From NCBI RefSeq assembly GCF_022568795.1, contig NZ_JAKZHU010000003.1:1-64000 (forward strand): a DNA stretch of 64,000 nt, read 5' to 3'. The notes beneath the pieces are model-generated. The model did no database searches, was not told where the DNA came from, and saw only the letters and a program-made list of their open reading frames with translations. Of this stretch, positions 63,060 to 64,000 are shown in pieces (positions within the stretch are counted from its first letter, which is position 1; every line of letters starts with the position of its first letter). A program made the position numbers and the translations under genes. This DNA comes from Arsenicicoccus dermatophilus (GTDB lineage: Bacteria > Actinomycetota > Actinomycetes > Actinomycetales > Dermatophilaceae).

Positions 63060-64000
63060 GTGACTGCAACGGAGCATCAGGAGATCGAGCGCAAGTACGA
63101 CGTGGCCGGCGGGGCCGAGCTGCCCAGCCTGGTGACGCTCCCGGGGGTGGATCACGTCGAGGTGCGTCCCGCCGAGGAGCTGGACGCGATCTACGTCGAC
63201 ACCGCCGACCTGGCGCTGGCCCGCGCCCGGATCACGCTGCGTCGCCGCACCGGGGGCAAGGACGCCGGCTGGCACCTCAAGCTCCCGGCCCGCAAGGACG
63301 TCCGCCGGGAGCTGCACGCCCCCCTCGGCGAGGAGCCGACCCGCGAGGACGGCTCGCTCGACCTGCAGCGGCTGCAGGTCCCGGCCGAGTTGCTCCCCCA
63401 CGTGCTCGCGCACACGCGGGGCCGCGACATCACCCCGGTCGTGCGGCTCACCAACCAGCGGACCACCGCCGAGCTGTATGCCGGGGAGCAGCGCACCTTC
63501 CTCGCCGAGGTGTGCGCCGACCGGGTCACCGCGACCCCGCTGCGAGAGGGCCTGACCGCGAGCGCCTGGAGCGAGTGGGAGGTCGAGCTCGTCGACGGGC
63601 CCCTGTCGCTGCTGGACGCCGTCGAGGGGGTGCTGCTGGCCGCCGGCGCACGCCCGGCGAGCGGCCCGTCCAAGCTGGTGCGGGCCCTGGGGTCCCTCGC
63701 GCCGCGGCCGGTCGCGATCCACGCCGTCCCCGACAGGCCCACGGCCGGCCAGGTGATGATGGCGGCGCTGCAGTCCACCGTGGAGCGGCTCAAGGCCGAG
63801 GACGCGGGCGCCCGGCTGTCCGCGCCCGACGCCGTGCACCAGATGCGGGTGGCGTCGCGCCGGCTGCGGACCCTGCTGTCGACGTACGGCCCGCTGCTCG
63901 ACCCGGACACCACCACCCACCTGCGCGAGGAGCTCAAGGTCCTCGCCGAGACCCTGGGCGGGGTCCGCGACAGCGAGGTGATGCGCGAGCGCCTGCTCGC
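63060..64000 (+). CDS. CYTH-CHAD domain protein, 3' end outside the window
   Basis: An open reading from GTG 63060 runs off the window end (313 codons seen). Residues 1-200 are a CYTH triphosphate-tunnel domain with the ExExK-type motif EIERKYDV, LRRRTGG and WHLKLPA, and EWEVELV. From about 222 a CHAD helical domain begins (VMMAALQSTVERLK, VHQMRVASRRLRTLLSTYGP), with the conserved His and Arg residues. The combination is linked to polyphosphate or inorganic triphosphate metabolism. GACAAT six bases before GTG suggests a leaderless message. Confidence 0.9.
   Translation, partial: MTATEHQEIERKYDVAGGAELPSLVTLPGVDHVEVRPAEELDAIYVDTADLALARARITLRRRTGGKDAGWHLKLPARKDVRRELHAPLGEEPTREDGSLDLQRLQVPAELLPHVLAHTRGRDITPVVRLTNQRTTAELYAGEQRTFLAEVCADRVTATPLREGLTASAWSEWEVELVDGPLSLLDAVEGVLLAAGARPASGPSKLVRALGSLAPRPVAIHAVPDRPTAGQVMMAALQSTVERLKAEDAGARLSAPDAVHQMRVASRRLRTLLSTYGPLLDPDTTTHLREELKVLAETLGGVRDSEVMRERLL

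Noticed and set aside
63000-63937. Minus-strand readings opposite the CYTH-CHAD gene, including an N-terminal extension of amylosucrase
   Set aside because: The text is low-complexity and the plus strand carries a clear CYTH domain; amylosucrase begins at 62969 with its conserved helical domain.

Overview
The window looks like chromosomal DNA from a very GC-rich actinobacterium. Evidence: codon third positions are almost all G or C, GTG starts are common, stop/start overlaps of the ATGA and GTGA type are common, and gene content is actinobacterial (DUF4235, MptB and GT87 mannosyltransferases, the YkoEDC thiamine-precursor transporter, PanG-like DUF2520 next to panD/panB/panC). Gene order and style suggest Micrococcales, perhaps near Intrasporangiaceae/Dermatophilaceae; that placement is inference. 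No rRNA, tRNA, CRISPR array or prophage was recognised.

Layout. 1-9870 (-): a giant secreted protein made mostly of DUF11 repeats; its 3' end runs off the window and carries several frameshifts. 10231-13296 (-): TPP riboswitch, ykoE and a fused ykoD-ykoC. 13340-14179: DUF4235 and Nudix genes, convergent. 14199-19647 (-): a FtsX-type ABC exporter followed upstream by a NarL-type two-component pair, sharing a promoter motif. 19749-23603 (-): hutI, hutF and an M20 amidohydrolase. 23702-27192 (+): ABC-2 exporter with a DesK/DesR-like two-component pair whose kinase is frameshifted. 27238-36268: small genes, hutU, a cold-shock-domain protein, a GT4 glycosyltransferase, MptB-like and GT87 mannosyltransferases, hutH. 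36416-41698 (+): SnoaL-like protein, DUF2520 (PanG-like) read in frame into panD, panB, panC, an IclR regulator, MobA-like protein, small membrane protein. 41778-44260: quinone oxidoreductase and M18 aminopeptidase, convergent around a palindrome-rich spacer. 44448-52728 (+): three paralogous secreted proteins around an ABC exporter operon (ATPase, FtsX permease, PadR repressor). 52880-54320: an IS110-family insertion sequence. 54557-57653 (-): L-2-hydroxyglutarate oxidase and a secreted tripeptidyl-aminopeptidase-like hydrolase. 57855-64000: membrane metallophosphoesterase, small protein, a GNAT acetyltransferase under a cobalamin riboswitch, amylosucrase, and the start of a CYTH-CHAD protein.

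How it fits together. The histidine degradation route (hutH, hutU, hutI, hutF, plus an M20 enzyme that probably finishes the pathway) is spread over 17 kb in three transcription units. The hutU and hutH upstream regions share a 16-bp imperfect palindrome that is a candidate site for the IclR regulator at 40046. The pantothenate genes form one operon. Two exporter plus two-component modules and one exporter plus PadR module suggest several envelope-stress or drug-response circuits; the PadR module has an unusually clear promoter with three operator palindromes. At least nine genes show a -10 hexamer 6-7 nt before the start codon, which points to frequent leaderless transcription.

Most notable: a complete cobalamin riboswitch whose only downstream gene is a GNAT acetyltransferase followed by its own terminator; the shared hut operator; the trio of secreted paralogues; and the DUF2520-PanD read-through.
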